NCBI GenBank assembly: GCA_029718625.1 | Contig: CM056376.1 | Location: 84,216,541 to 84,280,540, forward strand | Source of the DNA: Synaphobranchus kaupii | Taxonomy: Eukaryota; Chordata; Actinopteri; Anguilliformes; Synaphobranchidae | Reading direction: 5' to 3' | DNA length: 64,000 nucleotides | Shown: one piece after another, positions 48,078 through 59,483 of the stretch | Position numbering within the stretch: the stretch's first letter is position 1 | How the letters are laid out: each line of letters begins with the position of its first letter | The notes under the pieces: generated by a model | What the model was told of the DNA's origin: nothing | Databases searched by the model: none | The model's input: the letters and a program-made list of their open reading frames with translations, nothing else | Translations under genes and position numbers: made by a program

Positions 48078-49687
48078 CACTATTCTAGCCCAGCCCAGAA
48101 GGGCTACAGCATAGGCAGGCTTTCAACCTATTTTTATACAGTCTATGCAACATAGCCATTTTGCCACCTTATACAACTAGTAATTGCCTTGCTCAAACAA
48201 ATTTATCTTCCCTCTGCATTTCTGAGGGCGTTCGTGGTCCACAACCAGAGAGAAGTAGTCTTGATTTAAACACAAGGTCAGCCAGGTGTAAAGGGAATTC
48301 AGACAGACAGGGCCATAGATAATGAGGGGTGGCATTTGTGGCGGAGATACAAAATGAACTTAGAGGAATTTAGCGCCTAATTTTAGTCAGGAACAGAAGC
48401 CTTGTTATCAGGTTGTCTGTAGGAGAGGTGTGATTTCCACACGATAAATAACACAAAGAGTGAGAGTGAGCGAGACAGAGAGAAAGAGAGATCTTAGGGT
48501 ACAAAGCATGGCATTTTATTGATTCCTACACATGGGGGAGGATGATAGAATTAAAGGGAAAGATCAAGACAGAGAGATATATGAAGAGAAAATGAGAGAA
48601 AAAGTATATCAATTCTGGGGGCAGAAACAGGCTGCTTTAGACATTCCTGCAGGCATGGGGGTGGGAAAGAGGTGGAGGCAGGTGTTTGTAGTACTCAGAG
48701 TGCATTCATCCGTCAAAGAGAAATATGGGAGGGCTTACACGCTATTGATTCAGTGTGCGACTCCGTTACCATTGGGAACAATGGTGACCAGCATGCTTTG
48801 CTCAGATTAGTTTCAGACAAATCGCGAATGTGATTCACTGAACTCAGGGGCACTATATTATATGTCAATATCTTGAGATTGTTGAATTGAGTGAGAATAG
48901 ATTGGCTGCTATCTGAGTTTGATCAGTTTCATGTTTAGGCTACATGTTGCTATATCATTGAATCAGATGTGTTCTTAATCAAACTGTTAAACTGTTCCTC
49001 GGTCTATGTGCAGAATGAATGAGCAGTTATTGGTATTCCTCTACCGTACAGGCAACACAAAGTGCAACAAAAGCTGTCACTTTGGCCGCAGTCAAGGAAG
49101 CTAACACACAGATTCAACAGTGTCAGGGAAACCTGGCAGCAAAAACTTGCTGTTTTTATTCATGCTCTCCCTGCATCAGCAATGCGGCTCAAATCCCAAA
49201 GAGTCAATCATGTGGCCACAGGATTGGCATTGGCTCCTGGAAGGAAACCAGTTACGGTGCAGCTATGACAACATAATCACTGCCGGTCCGATTCAATTAT
49301 CACCTCGTGCTCTCTCTCCGTCTCTCTCTCTTTCTTTCTCACACACATACACCTCCCACATCTCTTTCGCACGCAAGCTCACAGAAGCACATGCTGTACA
49401 CATACTGTACACACAAACACACCACACATACAAACAACTTGATTTGCCCGTGATTTTGTAGAAACATCTTCTAGGTTGAATATTACAAAGAAATTACATT
49501 TTTAAAAACTCTCAACGTGGAAAAAGCTCTGAGACTGTCTGGATTTGAGGTGTGTGGATGTCATCACTTTTGTTTGAATGACTGAGCCGAGTCAGTGGGA
49601 GAACTGAACTAATTCTGCAGCAGATACATTACTATGAGAAACCTCTGCATCCCTTCTACAGAATGACTGGGCCTAAATCAAAACCAA
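45764..49687. other. Intron 1, simple repeats only
   Basis: Holds (TA)n at about 46480-46504 and 46882-46935 and a (GCAC)n tract listed separately. No exon, RNA gene or element end was recognised. Confidence 0.5.
48017..48078. repeat. (CGCA)n microsatellite
   Basis: About 15 alternating purine-pyrimidine tetranucleotide units (CGCACGCA), the sort of tract that can adopt left-handed DNA. Confidence 0.95.
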
Positions 49688-49963
49688 ATATCTGTCACGT
49701 CCCGTGCCTCTACATCTTAGTCTGTTCCTGGTTTTTCCGTTTATATGTATTTTCAGTATTTGTAGTCCGTTCCGTGTTTTCCCTTTCTCCCCATTTCATT
49801 TCTCCGCTCCCCGCGCCTGAATTGTGTTTCCTCATGTGTTTCGTCTCACCTGTTCCTCGTTGTCTCTTTGTTAGTCTGGCATTATAGTCTCCCCTGTTTC
49901 TTTGTTCTGTGCCAGATCGTCTTGTGCCCTGCCTTCGTGCTCCAGCTTTTATTCCTGCCTGCT

Positions 49964-51396
49964 CTAGGGTTGTGCCGATGGCCGATGACATCGGACATCG
50001 ACGATGTGCTGTGCCAATGACGATGTGTCTTTTACGTTAGGCCAAAATGATAGTTTTTTGTTGAGGGTTTTTTTCGCAGCATATGCAGACTCCCCAAAAC
50101 AACTTTCCACATTTTCCAGCTACAAACATTAACAATATAGTGCTAAATTGTGTTCAGTTCGTCTGTCGTCTAGTCTACTACTTTGGAAATAGAACCATAA
50201 TAATACGTTGCGCGCAGTGCCTAGGGCGGCTCATTGATGTTTTCCGTCTTGTGAAATGAGTATAATGCCATTTCTTGGGCACGTGGTTTATTATTATTTT
50301 TTTTTTACCAGGGGGTGCCCTAAAAAAGCAGCCACAGGGAAAAAACATAAAAATAAAAAAAACCTTATAGTTAAGCGTGTAAGCATAATATTTCTGACGT
50401 TTCTGTCATTCAGTTTTGTTATTGTATATGAAGCTCAACCTTAAATGCTTAACGTTAACCCCGGTCCTTTCAAAACAATATTTAATTTCGCCGTATGTAG
50501 CCTATGCAATATACGTCACATTTTATCCTATGTTCATACAGTTGAATGCCTCCGTCAAATAACTAAAAACTATTTGACTCATACAATCACGGCACATGTT
50601 TTCAACTGCAACAGCTCAAACATTAGGCCAACACGCAAGCTTCCTTACGTTCCTTGCTTTTTTCCCCCTCATTCTCGTAAGCTATGACTGAGAAATAATA
50701 ACGTCATTTCAATCTATTTGTGTATTTGCTGTCTTTTACCGAAGCAATTTAGGCTATTACTATTTTGCATCATTTACCGTACATATTTCATGTCTAAACA
50801 GGTCTCAACATTTTTTCTTAACTACATATTGCCTTCTCAAAAATGATCGCATCGCTGTGTATGTGTGGGGGAAGTGAAATGAGGTGCCGTCTCCAAATTA
50901 CGCGTGCAACAAGTGAAGGGCCATCTGTTTGGGAATGCGCTCCACCACTGTATAGGCGCACTGTCGGATAAGGTTAGAAACGTAGCCCTATAGTCTGTAA
51001 TTTTCCTGTCTCAGTAATCAAACGAAGCATTGACGTTATTGCTCATCTTTACCGGTTTGTGCACATCCTAGAGAGATGCAGGGCTTTTTTACGGATTAAA
51101 AATGTAGGTGTAGCTTAATCAACCATACAAATCACAAAACAGTTGTGTTTTAATTCAGAAGGACATGAAAGTTTATTTATTAAGTTTATAAAAAACATTT
51201 TTGAATGTTTGCATTGTCAATACTAAATTACTAAATTAAATAGGCTACAAATAGTTGGCGATGCTTTGCAGAACAAATTATATTGCAATAGCCTAATTTT
51301 AAAAAATGCACCACTCTCGCAAGCAGCCGATGACATCACCGATGTTTGATTGGCCGATATGACGATGTGAAATTTGTTGACATCGAACAATCCTAG
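49964..51396. mobile_element. hAT-like non-autonomous element
   Basis: The ends are CTAGGGTTGTGCCGATGG and, reversed, CTAGGATTGTTCGATGTC. Many CATCG/CGATG subterminal repeats occur at both ends (GCCGATGACATCGGACATCG at the left, GCCGATGACATCACCGATG at the right). No transposase frame is seen in 1.43 kb. It lies at the joint between the Gypsy LTR and its reverse-transcriptase remnant. Confidence 0.6.
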
Positions 51397-51429
51397 CCTT
51401 TATTCCCTCTCCGTCCCTGAGACCGAGGC

Positions 51430-52360
51430 CATGGATAAGTAAATCACGGAGTCCCTGGCTTCAGGAATCATTCGCCCCTCCTCATCTCCAGCAGGAGCTG
51501 GATTCTTCTTTCTGGGCAAGAAGGATGGCTCGCTATGCCCCTGCATTGACTACCGTGGACTGAATGACATTGCTGTCAAGAACTGCTATCCCTTACCACT
51601 GATCTCTTCTCTACCCTGCAAGGCTGCAACGTGTTTACGAAGCTGGACCTTCGCAACGCCTACCACTTGGTGTGGATCCAAGAGGGGGATGAGTGAAAGA
51701 CAGCCTTCAATACCCAGTCCAGATACTATGAGTACCTGCCATGCCGTTCGGGCTCACAAATGCCCCCGCTGTGTTCCAGGCGATAGTCAACGACGTGCTC
51801 CAGGACATGATCTCCAAGTTTGTGTTTGTGTACTTGGACAACATTCTGGTGTCCTCCCGTACTCCCGAAGAACATGTCCATCACGTGACATGTCACGTCC
51901 ATCACACCAGGTGATTCAGCTACTCCTGGAGAACCAGTTGTACCTCAAGGTGGAGAAGTGCAAATTCAGCCAGCCGTCTGTCCAGTTTCTGGGATTTGTC
52001 ATGGCTAAGGGAAGACTGGAGATGGATACTGAGAAGGTAAGGGTGGTCCAAGAATGGCCAGAGCCCAACAATCGCAAACAACTCCAACACTTCCTTGGGA
52101 CAAATTTTTATAGGCGCTTCATATGCAACTACAGCTCTGTGGCGGCTCCCTTAACGGCTCTCATCTGCACTAAAACGCCTTTTAGCTGGACCACAGAGGC
52201 CAGCTCAGCCTTCCTCAAACTGAATCAGCAATTTTCCACTGCGCCTGTCCTATCCCTTCCTGGCCCCAGCAGACAGTTTGTGGTCTTCTCCTGGTTCCAG
52301 TTCACCCTGTCGTACCGACCAGGGTCCAAGAATATCAAGCCCGACGCCTTATCCTTATGA
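51430..52360 (+). pseudogene. Gypsy reverse transcriptase remnant
   Basis: The reading, in pieces, has a region like SLASGIIRPSSSPAGAGF then [17 protein letters not shown]. Frameshifts follow before the catalytic motif; [11 protein letters not shown] is visible near 51824, so the second aspartate of the active YxDD box reads N. The end is clearer: QLYLKVEKCKFSQPSVQFLG and EWPEPNNRKQLQHFLGT. It then runs from GPSRQFVV straight to FTLSYRPGSKNIKPDALSL, so RNase H is missing. Inactive. Confidence 0.85.
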
Positions 52361-52365
52361 AGAAG

Positions 52366-52960
52366 GAAACGGCCGAGTTTGTGGTGGCGTGCAACACCTG
52401 TGCGCGCAAAGTCTAACAACCTATGTCCTAGTGGGCTTCTGCAACCCCTGGCTGAGCCCCGTCACCTCTGGTCCCACATCGCTTTGGATTTTGTCACCGG
52501 TCTGCCGGCTTCCGAAGGGAACACCGTGGTTCTCACGATTGTGGACCAATTCTCTAAAGCCGGTCACTTTGTGGCTCTACCCAAGCTCCCTTCCACCAAG
52601 GAGACTGCTGAGCTATTAGTCAAGCATGTTTTCCGCCTTCATGGTCTTCATAGTCCGTCTTATCCTTCCACCTCCCCTACACCGCATCCACCCTGTTTTT
52701 CATGTGTCCTGTATTAAACCTGTCATCTCCTCTCGTTTCAGCCCTCCTGTCCTTCCCCCTCCTCCCCCCAACTCATTGAGGGTGCCCCAGCTTACACCGT
52801 CCGCTACCTCCTGGATGTCCAGCACAGAGGGCGTGGTCGCCAATTCCTGGTGGACTGGGAGGGGTATGGCCCAGAGGAGCGGAGTTGGGTAGCTGAGCGA
52901 AACATCCTTGACCCCTCCCTGATCCAGGAATTCCTGCGCCGGCGTCCCTTTCTCCCCATT
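52366..52960 (+). pseudogene. Gypsy integrase and chromodomain remnant
   Basis: Starts in the zinc-binding region ([15 protein letters not shown]), passes [18 protein letters not shown] with the first catalytic aspartate, and reaches VKHVFRLHG. It then jumps to the proline-rich C-terminal part, losing the other catalytic residues. A chromodomain follows in another frame at about 52801-52945: [20 protein letters not shown] chromodomain places it in the chromovirus group of Gypsy elements. Confidence 0.8.
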
Positions 52961-53520
52961 CCGTGTCTCCGCTCCCCGCACCTGAATTGTGTTTCCTCAT
53001 GTGTTTCATCTCACCTGATCCTCGTTGTCTCTTCTTTGGTTTGGCATATAGTCTCCCCTGTTTCTTTGTTCTGTGCCAGATCATCTTGTGTCCTGTCTTC
53101 GTGCTTGTGTTCTTTCCAGCGTTTATTCTTGCCTGTTCCTAGTTCCTGTTTCCAGTCCTGTGTTTACCCATCCAGTTCCTGTTCTCCTGCCTGCCTTGCC
53201 TGTTCCAGTCCAGCCCTGCTCCAGTCCTCCTGCCTGCCTGCCCTTCCCCATCCTAGCCCTGCTCCAGCCCTTCGCCCTCCTGTTCTCCAGCTCTGACGGA
53301 TCTCCCGGTTCTGACCCCTGCCTGTCCTGGACTTCGTTTCTGCCCATTCTGCATTGCCCCATTTGTTGGACTCTGACCCCTGCCTGGAACTGACCACGAT
53401 TCTGCCTTGTCTGTTTTGCACTGTTTGCTGGACTCTGACCCTGTTTCTGTCGACCTCAAATAAAGCCTTATTCCCATTACTTTTGGTGTCAGCGAGTGGT
53501 TCCGATTGGTTCACATAACA

Positions 53521-53834
53521 ATATCTTCCTGCATAGTCATCAGTTTAAAAAAAATATATATATTTCAGCCACACAGTCCTACTTATACACTGGAAACAGA
53601 TACTTAGGAACACGTGGAGAATCTCAAAGGCCATTGCTCGCATTCTGTGCATACCATCAACTTTGTTCACCCCCGCAGTTCCCCAGCCATCTCTTCTATC
53701 AGATATACAGACAGTAGGCCGAACACAACCGTGGCTTTGTACTCACAGTGGTGGGGGGGGGGCTTGTCACGCTAGACACACTGCGGCACTACACAGCGTC
53801 TGTCAGAGTCGGCACAGTGATAGCATGTGCCACA

Positions 53835-53887
<53 letters not shown>

Positions 53888-54856
53888 CATTCATTTGCAG
53901 GACTGCACGGTGGCATTCTTTAATTATGCAAGTGAATACAATTCTATTGCAGAGAAAATGTGCCTGCAATCATTTCAGAGGTGTCATTAGCACGCTTAAA
54001 CTGACTAAATCGTGTGAAATCTGACGTATGTTTAGTAGCTAAAAAATGGGGAGCAGCCAAAACAGTAAGACTGTTGTTTCAAATAATTTAAAATACACCA
54101 TGCAGTCAGAGGTTTAATTTTAACTTGTAGGCTACTTGTAGTTGGATAAAGCACAATGTGTACAGACTTCAGTTTGAACCTGGATCCTCATGCCCTCTTT
54201 ATTGCACATACTACTTTCTTAAATGCAACATGAAAGGGTACAGGTAAGTCGTGTAGGTAAGTGAAGTGTATGGCAGACTAACACCATGAGCTCCACTGTC
54301 CACTGTCCTCCCTGACAGAAAGAACATAGTTAGTATCAATGATCTTCATCCTGGCACTGCATTGGCAGAGTGGAAATATGATTACGGAAAGCAGTCATGG
54401 AGTAAGAGTGAGGAAGTAACCTGTTTAACCTCTGACCCAGGGATTCCGACACAGGGATTCCGACACCAACTCCCACGGTGGAAGGTTCCAGAGTCCCATT
54501 CCCTGACCCTCCTTCACTCTCCCCTTCCTGCGCCCTAAAGCCCTGGCCTGTCCCATGGCCAGACGGTGACATGTACGTCCTGTTTTAGCACCTCTCTCAT
54601 TTCCCCAGCACTGGGTATGCTATATCTGACCACACACCTACACACACGCTTTTTGTAGCACCAGCAGACCCATCTATTTTAACACTCTCAACTATGAGTG
54701 AGAAACTACGTGGAAAAACAACCACCTCAATTTAATACCATCTAAACCAGGACACAGAAAGTGAACATACCACTGGCCAAAATGTGCCAAAGCCAGCAAA
54801 TAAATATTTTGGAGACACAAAGAGAAAGAAATACATGCCAAACTAGTGGTGAAATA
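53521..54856. other. Intron 1, nothing recognised but a CA repeat
   Basis: (CA)n at about 53834-53885; no exon or element end. Confidence 0.5.
53834..53885. repeat. (CA)n microsatellite
   Basis: About 26 CA units. Confidence 0.95.
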
Positions 54857-55397
54857 CATACTATACATGGCCAAAAATATCCGGACACAACTTGGTCTGG
54901 GGCTGTTTTCATGCTTTGGGCCACGCCCCTTAGTTCCATTGAAGGCAAATCTTAACGCTACAGTATACAATGCTATTCTAGACGATTCTGTGCTTCCAAC
55001 TTTGTGGCAACAATTTTGGGAAGGTCCTTTCCTGTTTCAGCATGACAATGCCCCTATGCACAATGTGTACAGACATGGTTGGTCGAGAATGGTGTGGAAG
55101 AACTTGACTGGCCTGCACAGAGCCCTGACCTCAACCCCATCGAACACCTTTGGAATCAATTGGAAAGCCGACTGCAAGCCAGGCCTAATCGCCCAACATC
55201 AGTGCTCCACCTCACTAATGCTCTTCTGGCAGAATGGAAGCAAATTTCCACAGCAATGTTCCAACATCTAGTGGAAAGCCATTCCAGGAGAGTGGAGGCT
55301 GTTATAGCAGCAAAGGGGGGACCAACTCCATCATGTCCATGATTTTGGAATACGATCTTGGAGGAGCAGGTGTCCATATACTTTTGTCCATGTAGTG
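54857..55397 (+). mobile_element. Tc1-like element, internally deleted, second family
   Basis: The right end reversed is CACTACATGGACAAAAGTAT; the left end is a decayed match (CATACTATACATGGCC). TA lies outside both. Only the catalytic half of the transposase survives. Confidence 0.8.
54880..55342 (+). pseudogene. Tc1-type transposase catalytic remnant
   Basis: One frame gives GPFLFQHDNAPMHNV with the second catalytic aspartate. After a frameshift near 55075 the other frame gives [20 protein letters not shown] with the catalytic glutamate, and ends VIAAKGGPTPS. The DNA-binding N-terminal region is absent. Confidence 0.85.
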
Positions 55398-57278
55398 TAC
55401 AGAGGAATGACTATTTATGTTGCTCCATGTGGAGGTTTTTTTTATATTTTTGGTTACCCATGTATTAATACAGTTATATAATTATATAACTAAATAACAT
55501 TGAGGCTGGCCTTATCTCTCTCCACTAGTCTATAGTAAGTACCTATAGGAGGGCTCCAGATTGTCACCAGACCTCAGAAAACTCGAGATGGAAATAGAAC
55601 AATTAAAACACCATCTAGCACAGAGGTGGAAACACAGCCTTGTTATGTTATGTGATTCAGAGGAGCTTTGGGTTCGTCCACAGCAACTTACACATCCACC
55701 AGCAGTTCACAGACCCTGAGCTAACCGCAGCGTACTGCTGCGGCATCGTAGTGCAGCAACACTGCTTCACTGCTGTTGTGAGACCCTGATGTGAGAAAGC
55801 ATTGGGAGTCTGTGAGACGGGGAAAGGTGCACGGACTCCAACCCCAGAGGCAACGCTGTGGTTCTGTAGTATCTGCCCTGACGCTGTGAGAGCCAAGCTG
55901 TTTAAACAGTCTGCAAAGTGAGTGTCAGCAGTGACATTTGAACACAGCAGGTCACTTTACAAATGGGCGTCTGAAGGGTTGCTGCTAATAAATATTAATG
56001 TAATGTAAAGACAAAATTAAAAGCAGCACGGGTGAGGGGTGACTGCGACAGGATGTATCGGGGAAATTGGACCCTGACTCCACAAGCCACTGCCCTCCGA
56101 GCCGGGCATTCCTGCTCGCAGTGAGAGCTCGCACTACGCCCGAGCCCCATCTCCCACCCTGGAGTCAGCCGTGTCCAAACTCAGCACTCAAGTGCTCCTC
56201 TACAAAGACAAGCCCAGTCCGGGACGCCACAGTCAAGATGGGCCTGGGCGTCCTCATGGCACGTTTCTGTATAAATCAAGAGGCTGCTCAGCTTGTGCGT
56301 ACAGCACTCCAACCCTTAACCAGCTTCTGGAGACAGACAGATGCACACAGAGCCAGCTCTAGGGTTTTGGTGGCCCTAAACAAGAATGTTGTTGCGGCCC
56401 CAAAGTGTTCCAAAAGAACACAAAGTGTGGCCCAAAGGATAGTTGTGGCTGAGAGAGAGAGAAAAAGAAAGGCAGAGAGAACACAGGCTGAGGACTGACA
56501 GTGTTATAGAGACTTTAAATGAAACGTCCCCATAATTTAATTGTACATATTCTAATTACAGATTATTGTTACACTCTTTTACTACTAATCCATGTAAAGC
56601 ACACATTTTCCATTTTCATACTTATTAAGGTAAATAAAAATATTTTAAATATTTTGTGCTATTATTCTATGTTGACATTTCACAAATTTCAGTGCTTTAA
56701 TTACAGTTTTTGTTAATTACAATTTTGCATTTCACGTCAATAAAGCAAATTGCATTTAAGTGAAATTAATATTCAGAAAGAGAGAGAGTGAGAGACAGAG
56801 ATGACTCCACAGAGGTTAATTGAGAGCAATGTTGTTGCGTGCGTCTGTTCCCCCAGATGAGTCCGCCGGGGCGGTTCCATCTCATAGCCCAACAGAGCTC
56901 CAGCAGTAATTATTAATCCCGCTCCCTCCCTGGCCGTACGCTGTGCAGGGCTAAAAGCCACTCTGGGGAGCGTGCGAGGGGAGGACAGCTTCCTCTCTGA
57001 ATGGAGAAGATTTGAGAATCATGTTTGCTCCGTTGTTTGACTCTCCATTGCTCAAAGTCTTCCATTGTGTCTTACTTCACTGTAACCCTACGAATGAGCC
57101 TCTGCCTGAGGCACAAGAGGAAGACCTTTGCTTTCTGCTGTTGCAATTTTTTTAAAAAGAAACCTGATGAATCTGCTGGAAAAAGGGAAGTAAAAGCGCC
57201 ACCAACTAGGCGCATGCCTCAAGACCTGTGAGATACAGGGAGAAAAGGGTTCGCTGTTTTAAAAAAAAAGTATTATCA

Positions 57279-57467
57279 TTAAACAGAAACATTGAAGCGT
57301 AGTCTGAAAAGGGTTTTTACATATTTGTGGAAGGCAGCTACCGAATCTGCCTTCTTGACCGATTGGGGAAGGTCGTTCCACCATCGGGGACGAAGGCAGA
57401 GAAGAGCCAGGGGGGACTGCCGGGCGCTTGAAGGGATGGGACGGCCAGCTGGCAAGAGGATGGTCAA
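57279..57467 (-). pseudogene. Possible LINE reverse transcriptase C-terminal scrap
   Basis: The minus-strand frame has CLRPRWWNDLPQSVKKADS followed by VAAFHKYVKTLFRLRF. The layout (WNDLP, then a spaced FKxxxKTxLF) is that of the last residues of L2/CR1-type LINE proteins, but the piece is short and diverged. Confidence 0.35.
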
Positions 57468-57854
57468 CAGAGAGGTCTCACCCTCCCTTTTTCAAATGTA
57501 CATGACTGACATTGGTTAATAGTAAAACAAATTAAACTAAAAACTGATCACAGCATTTAAATAAAGGGCAAGTCCAAACACACACACAAGCCAACCTATT
57601 TACTCAACACATTAACTTATCTGGCCCCGATGGTGCACAAATTTCACCCTCTATACCTGCCCAGTGATCTCTTTTGTATCCCTTTAAACATAAGTCGTCA
57701 ACGGGGACCTGACCTGAATACCACCACTCCCCATTTCCTGCTCTCTCTCTGCTTTGATCCTGCAAAGCTAATCTTAAATATCATCCCTCTTCACCGAAAC
57801 TAGAAATTATCCAGCCTTCTGCCCAACGTATATAAATAGAAACGCACACACGCA

Positions 57855-57855
57855 G

Positions 57856-57921
<66 letters not shown>

Positions 57922-57946
57922 GCACCCACACACACACACACACACA
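57855..57946. repeat. (CA)n microsatellite
   Basis: A long CA tract with one AAGCACC interruption. It produces cysteine/valine-rich spurious frames on the minus strand. Confidence 0.95.
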
Positions 57947-58949
57947 GAAACTCACACATACATGTACATAAATAAAAACACATGCACGTACACATCCACA
58001 AGCGCACACATACATGTTTTATACGCACACATCCAAGCACACACACACACTCCATCACATACATACAGACATAAACAAAGTTGTATATATTGTATACAAT
58101 AAAACACAGCACACATGCAGATATATACCCAGCACATATACACAGATACGCAAACACAAATACGCGTGCAGGCAGTGCATACAGTACATACAGACAAGCA
58201 CACACAATCATTAAACCCCAGGACACATCAGCAAACTAACCGAAAAAACAACCCCGTAGTGGAGTCAGGCAATACCTCTGTGCTGCAAGCCCTTGTGCTG
58301 GTGTCAGTAGTGGCGAGGAAACAAGTTCTTTCTGCACGAGTGAAGACGGCTTCATCAGCGCGGCTCACAGACGCGCCTCATCAATGTTCGATGGCAGTGT
58401 AACGAGTCAGCGATGAGAACTAGCGTATCGAGTAAGGAGGGGCAAGCGGCTGTAGCCTGTGACAGTGTACCAAGAGCTGGGGAAGTCCTTACAGTGTTTC
58501 AAATTCCTCTTTACCAGCTTACTGATACTTAGCTCTACACATCCCACTGAAATTAATTTACTTGGATCATCTACCTTAGTGATACTCATTTAAATCTTTT
58601 GATTTCACTTAATTAACCCTGTCCAATAGCTCATTCAATGCTGTTCATTCACCCCAAATAATACCATCTGTCCATCATACTGATAAGCCGTTAACTCAGT
58701 CCACTCCACTGATGTTCATTTAACTCTACACACAACTGCTGCCATATTAAAGTTAAGAAACAGAAATAGTATAGAAACAGATCAGCAGTCATAAATAAAA
58801 CACACATAATGCAAATCACTGCATCGTACCTGCATTTGCAAACAGTTTTTCGCTTAAAGTAAAAGTGTCTAATATGAAATGTTACTTCAAAAGACCAGAC
58901 TGCAACAGGTCTTGTAGACACTCAACAGAACCTGCCAGTCTATATTATA

Positions 58950-59483
58950 CATTGCCTGGCCAAAAAAAAAGAGTTGCCGTTGCACCCGTCATGCATAGTG
59001 CCCACTGTACAAGCCTCAGGAGGCAGTGTTATGATCTGGGGTTGCTTCAATTGGTCAGGACTAGGCTCAGCAGTGTTATGCAGCAATAAAATTAAGTCAG
59101 CTGAGTACCTGAATGTACTGAATGACCAGGTGATACCATCAATGGGCATATTCCAGGATGACAATACCAAGATTCATCTGGCTCAAATTGTGAAAGAGTG
59201 GTTCAGGGAGCATGAGGAATCATTTTCACACATGAATTGGCCACCAGAGTCCTGACCTTAACCCCATTGAAAGTCTTTGGGATGTGCTGGAGAAGACTTC
59301 ATGGAGTGGTTCGACTCTCCCGTCACCAAATCTCAGGCAAAAATGAATGCAACTCTGTTGTAAATGTTGTAACGCTGCATAAGGTTGTCGAAACAACGCC
59401 ACGACGAATTCACGCTGTAATCAAAGCTAAAGGCGGTCCAACAAAATATTAGAGTGTGCGACATTTTTTTTGGCCAGGCAGTG
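58950..59483 (+). mobile_element. Internally deleted Tc1-like element, copy C
   Basis: Ends CATTGCCTGGCCAAAAAAA and, reversed, CACTGCCTGGCCAAAAAAA are flanked by TA. The content matches copies A and B, with [14 protein letters not shown] and [17 protein letters not shown] still legible and the same junction after the left terminus. Confidence 0.9.

Larger units (their letters stand above)
49693..53520 (+). mobile_element. Second Gypsy element (plus strand), internally deleted
   Basis: The outer ends are TGTCACGTCC at 49693 and TCACATAACA at 53520, flanked by a perfect ATATC duplication (49688-49692 and 53521-53525). Parts of the LTR are recognisable at 49693-49963 and about 52955-53520 through the shared segment CTGAATTGTGTTTCCTCATG. 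Gag, protease, RNase H and most of integrase are absent. A hAT-like element sits at 49964-51396. Confidence 0.85.
55398..58949. other. Intron 1, CA repeats and one LINE-like scrap
   Basis: A long (CA)n block lies at about 57855-57946. A possible decayed LINE/SINE tail (GGGCGTCTG...AATGTAATGTAA) lies near 55964-56007. No exon was recognised. Confidence 0.45.

Noticed and set aside
53073..53514. Proline/serine-rich frames on both strands
   Set aside because: They lie within a Gypsy LTR with C/T-rich low-complexity sequence; no protein family is recognisable.
57807..58226. Cysteine/valine-rich minus-strand frame of 139 codons
   Set aside because: It is the translation of a CA microsatellite and neighbouring low-complexity sequence.
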